Assembly (NCBI GenBank): GCA_019240475.1
Contig: JAFAYI010000018.1
Coordinates: forward strand, 1 to 64,000
Length of the DNA: 64,000 nucleotides
Source: Acidobacteriaceae bacterium
GTDB lineage: Bacteria; Acidobacteriota; Terriglobia; Bryobacterales; Bryobacteraceae
Reading direction: 5' to 3'
Below are positions 61,192-64,000 of the stretch, piece by piece. Each line of letters starts with the position of its first letter. Position 1 is the stretch's first letter. The position numbers were made by a program, and so were the translations under genes. Under the pieces are notes generated by a model. It did not search any database and had not been told where the DNA came from. It saw nothing but the letters and a program-made list of their open reading frames with translations.

Positions 61192-64000
61192 ATGGTCTGC
61201 ATACGCAGAGGGCTCTTTTATTCCCTCTTGATGGCGGCTGCGTTGCTGCTTGGTTTGGGGAGTAGCGCCAGCGCCCAACAGGTCTTCGGTAGTATTATCG
61301 GGACCGTCACAGATCCAAGCGGTTCCGCGGTTAACAACGCAAAGGTCACGATTACAGACGTGACAAAGGGCACTTCGTTTGAGGTGACCACCAACGATTC
61401 GGGACAGTATACAAAAGGTCAGTTAATTCCCGACCAATACACAGTTACGATCGAGGCTTCCGGGTTTCAGAAGGTCGTCTCAAACCAGGTAACGGTTCAG
61501 GTCGACCAGGCCACGCAGTTCAATGCGGCGCTGCAGGTCGGTAACGTCAACCAGGAAGTAGAAGTGACGGCTGCGGCCCCCCTGCTGCAGACCGACCGCG
61601 CCGACGTCGCGCAGACCTTTACTTCACAGGAAATTTCTCAGTTGCCCAGCATCGGCCGCAACTTGCAAGCCTTCGAGTTGCTGAATCCGGGCACAATCAA
61701 GACGCCCTGGGCGCACGCCTCCGACGAAGATCCGCAGGGCAGCGTGCAGAGCGCGGTGAACGGGCTGCCGTTCTATATGACGGGCTATTATCTCGACGGT
61801 ACCGTCAACCAGGACCCCATTCTCGGCATCATCGTCGTGAACCCGACCTTCGATTCTGTGAATGAAGTGAAGCAGGCCAACCAGGACTACGACGCGGAGT
61901 TCGACTCCTTCGCCGCCGGCCTGTTTACTTATTCGACCAAGTCCGGTACGAACTCCTTCCATGGCGATGCCTTCGAATACCTCGAAGTGAACACGCCAGG
62001 ATTCCAAGACTTCGGGCGCAATCCTTTCACCGAAAACACGCCGCTAGCCGGCAGCACCGACGCCTATACGCCGACCACTCACCAGAACCAGTACGGCGGT
62101 TCGATCGGCGGCCGGATCATCAAGGACAAGCTCTTCTTCTTCGGCGACGCCCAGTTGACGCGTAAGCAGCTCGGCGGTTCCGCTCTGGTCAGCGTGCCGA
62201 CGGCTCAGGATCGCACCGGCAATCTCAGCGATTGGCTGGCCCTCGGGTCTCAATATCAGGTCTACTGCCCCTCGAACGCCGGCGCCAACGCCAACAAGGC
62301 CGTCCCGGGTAACATTCTCAATACCGGCTTCTGCGGCAACGCGCCCGGAACAACCTCCGCGCTCAGCCCCCAGGCTCAAGCGCTGTTGAGCTATTTCCCT
62401 TTACCCAACACCGGCGCAGGCCTGCCCTACAACAACTATGAAAACTCAGGCACCCTGACGGTCGACGGCAATCAGTGGAATACCCGCTTCGACTACTACG
62501 GGAACGAAAAGAATACCTTCTTCGGCCGCTATAGCTATGCGGGCTTCACCGAGCAGGCGCCCGGCGTGTTCGGCGCACTGGCGGGCGGAATCGATTTCAA
62601 CAACGCCAATTACGCCGGCAGTTCGCAAGCTCTGAATCAAAGCGCGTCGGCCGGCTGGACCTATACCAAGAGCCCGACCACGATTAATGAATTCCGTTGG
62701 GGCTATGTGCGCTATCACGTCACCGACGTGCCGAACGGTTATGGCAGCACTCCCGCCTCTCAGGCCGGTATCCCTGGCTTGAATACCAGCGCGATCACCT
62801 CCGGTATGCCGACCTTCGCCATCCAGAATCCGCTGGGCGCGGAAGAGGATCTCGGCTACTCGCTGCACAACAACCAGTGCAACTGCCCCTTGACTGAATT
62901 CGAGCGGCAGTATCAATTTGTCGATAACATCAGCCACATCGCCGGCAAGCACAGCTTCAAGTTCGGCGGCGACGTGCGCTATGCGGAAAATCTGCGTGTC
63001 CCGAGCGACAGCCACCGCGCTGGCGAATTGTACTTCACCGATGCCACCACCGGCCTCGAGAGCGGAATCAACTCGACCAATGGCTTGGCGCTCGCCACGT
63101 TCCTTCTCGGCGACGTGTCAAGCTTCAATCGATATGTCAGCTCCAGCACCGACGCCGAAGAGCGCCAGAAACGCCTCTTCTGGTATGCGCAAGATGAGTG
63201 GCGCCCCACTTCCAAACTGACCATCACCTACGGCGTCCGCTGGGAAATGATCTTTCCTGAAACGGTCAATGCTCCAGGAAACGGCGCCGAGTTGAACGTA
63301 AACACCGGGTTGGTGGATGTGTTCGGCGAAGGCCTGATCAGCAGCCACGGCTACCAGAGCATGAACTGGCACGAATTCGCGCCGCGCCTCGGAATCGCCT
63401 ACCAGCTCACTCCCAAGACTGTTATCCGCACCGGCTATGGCTGGACCTATTCGCTCGGTACCTTTGGTTCAACGTTCGGCCATAACGTCACGCAAAACCC
63501 GCCGGTCCTGGTGAACCAGACTCTGACTGCGACTTCCAATACCACCGGAAGCTGCAGCAACGCCAACTTCTGCGATGTGTTTACGCTCGCGCAAGGGCCT
63601 CCCGCCCAACAGTTGCAGCAGCCCAACCCCAACGGGACTTTCGCGCCCGCGACGACTGGTGTTTACATTAAGACCCGGCCCGGGATCTTCACCATGCCGG
63701 TCGCTTACGCTTACAACTTCACCATTCAGCATCAGGTCGGTGCTAAGGTTTCGCTGCAGGGCAGCTACGTGGGCAACTCGACCCGCCACTCCTCGCTCGG
63801 AACCGGCAACGATTACGATGAGAATCCTGAATTCTTCCTGCCCGGTTACACCGGCGACCCCAATCTCCTGCGGCCTTTCGACGGTCTCTATGGGCCGCGC
63901 TACAACTACGGTTGGGCAGAAGGCGTGGACTGCTATTGCAACGACGCCAACAGCCAATACAATTCTTTCCAAGGCGTTTTCACTGTAAAGAACTTGGCCG
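61192..64000 (+). CDS. TonB-dependent receptor (Oar-like), 5' part
   Basis: An exported protein of at least 936 residues that runs off the window end. AAGGAGAAGG precedes ATG 61192. After a signal peptide (LLMAAALLLGLGSSASA) comes a carboxypeptidase-regulatory-like domain (about 32-115: GSIIGTVTDPSGSAVNNA), then a TonB plug-like region (about 120-230: LQTDRADVAQTFTSQEI, GTNSFHGDAFEYL) and many barrel strands. The protein is Oar-like: a large outer-membrane receptor expanded in Acidobacteria, often for polysaccharide or other large ligands. The substrate is unknown; the rest of the barrel is missing. Confidence 0.93.
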   Translation, partial: MVCIRRGLFYSLLMAAALLLGLGSSASAQQVFGSIIGTVTDPSGSAVNNAKVTITDVTKGTSFEVTTNDSGQYTKGQLIPDQYTVTIEASGFQKVVSNQVTVQVDQATQFNAALQVGNVNQEVEVTAAAPLLQTDRADVAQTFTSQEISQLPSIGRNLQAFELLNPGTIKTPWAHASDEDPQGSVQSAVNGLPFYMTGYYLDGTVNQDPILGIIVVNPTFDSVNEVKQANQDYDAEFDSFAAGLFTYSTKSGTNSFHGDAFEYLEVNTPGFQDFGRNPFTENTPLAGSTDAYTPTTHQNQYGGSIGGRIIKDKLFFFGDAQLTRKQLGGSALVSVPTAQDRTGNLSDWLALGSQYQVYCPSNAGANANKAVPGNILNTGFCGNAPGTTSALSPQAQALLSYFPLPNTGAGLPYNNYENSGTLTVDGNQWNTRFDYYGNEKNTFFGRYSYAGFTEQAPGVFGALAGGIDFNNANYAGSSQALNQSASAGWTYTKSPTTINEFRWGYVRYHVTDVPNGYGSTPASQAGIPGLNTSAITSGMPTFAIQNPLGAEEDLGYSLHNNQCNCPLTEFERQYQFVDNISHIAGKHSFKFGGDVRYAENLRVPSDSHRAGELYFTDATTGLESGINSTNGLALATFLLGDVSSFNRYVSSSTDAEERQKRLFWYAQDEWRPTSKLTITYGVRWEMIFPETVNAPGNGAELNVNTGLVDVFGEGLISSHGYQSMNWHEFAPRLGIAYQLTPKTVIRTGYGWTYSLGTFGSTFGHNVTQNPPVLVNQTLTATSNTTGSCSNANFCDVFTLAQGPPAQQLQQPNPNGTFAPATTGVYIKTRPGIFTMPVAYAYNFTIQHQVGAKVSLQGSYVGNSTRHSSLGTGNDYDENPEFFLPGYTGDPNLLRPFDGLYGPRYNYGWAEGVDCYCNDANSQYNSFQGVFTVKNLA

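Overview
The window looks like a chromosomal segment of an acidobacterium, most likely of the Bryobacterales/Solibacter group. This is inferred from gene content, not from a search: an Oar-like TonB-dependent receptor with an N-terminal carboxypeptidase-regulatory domain, DUF4142, DUF3309, DUF2076 and DUF5996 proteins, two Omp85/POTRA assembly loci, many Sec-exported proteins of unknown role, and high G+C with long antisense shadow frames. Layout: 1-1.5 kb is the 3' end of a 23S rRNA gene, a complete 5S rRNA, a methyltransferase gene on the other strand and a second, 5'-truncated 5S copy. From 1.6 to 6.9 kb lies a run of exported-protein genes, three of four broken by single-base frameshifts, while almost every later gene is intact. 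From 7.3 to 16 kb come small accessory genes (an AT-hook-like miniprotein, UDP-glucose dehydrogenase, a NarL-type response regulator, a DUF4142 protein, a DJ-1/PfpI protein, an HD hydrolase, a cyclophilin, a chitinase remnant, a DUF5996 protein). From 16 to 20.5 kb are BamA and Skp/OmpH, then a PilZ protein. From 20.5 to 34 kb are a class-A-like serine hydrolase, AhcY, AnmK, MutS, a VapBC pair, glutamate dehydrogenase, a DUF2076 protein, pyrophosphatase, a Gfo/Idh/MocA oxidoreductase and an S9 peptidase. From 34 to 38.4 kb are an OmpA-type protein with Ig-like domains and a BNR-repeat protein. From 38.6 to 45.2 kb is one co-directional block: phoH, ybeY, corC and era, then a BON protein, an S41-like protein that has lost its nucleophile, and an exported protein that aligns with the proteasome/HslV Ntn-hydrolase fold. 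From 45.3 to 48.4 kb are a C5 DNA methyltransferase with Vsr, ribosomal protein L28 and a ThiF/MoeB enzyme. From 48.4 to 56.2 kb is a TamA - SurA-like - TamB cassette with tight overlaps, plus a small DUF2103-like gene. From 56.2 to 64 kb are a cytochrome c / PHM-like copper / TPR fusion, a heptaheme cytochrome c, a Tat-exported TIM-barrel protein, a TPR protein and the start of a TonB-dependent receptor that leaves the window. The outer-membrane theme is strong: BamA, Skp, TamA, TamB and a SurA-like chaperone could together build the barrels that such a receptor-rich organism needs. The most novel candidates are (1) the exported proteasome-like protein, whose predicted signal cleavage exposes Thr1 with Asp17 and Lys35 in place, encoded 1 nt after a pseudo-S41 protease; (2) the cytochrome c-PHM-TPR fusion carrying all six expected copper ligands next to a heptaheme cytochrome; (3) the broken second 5S copy that supplies the upstream sequence of a methyltransferase gene.
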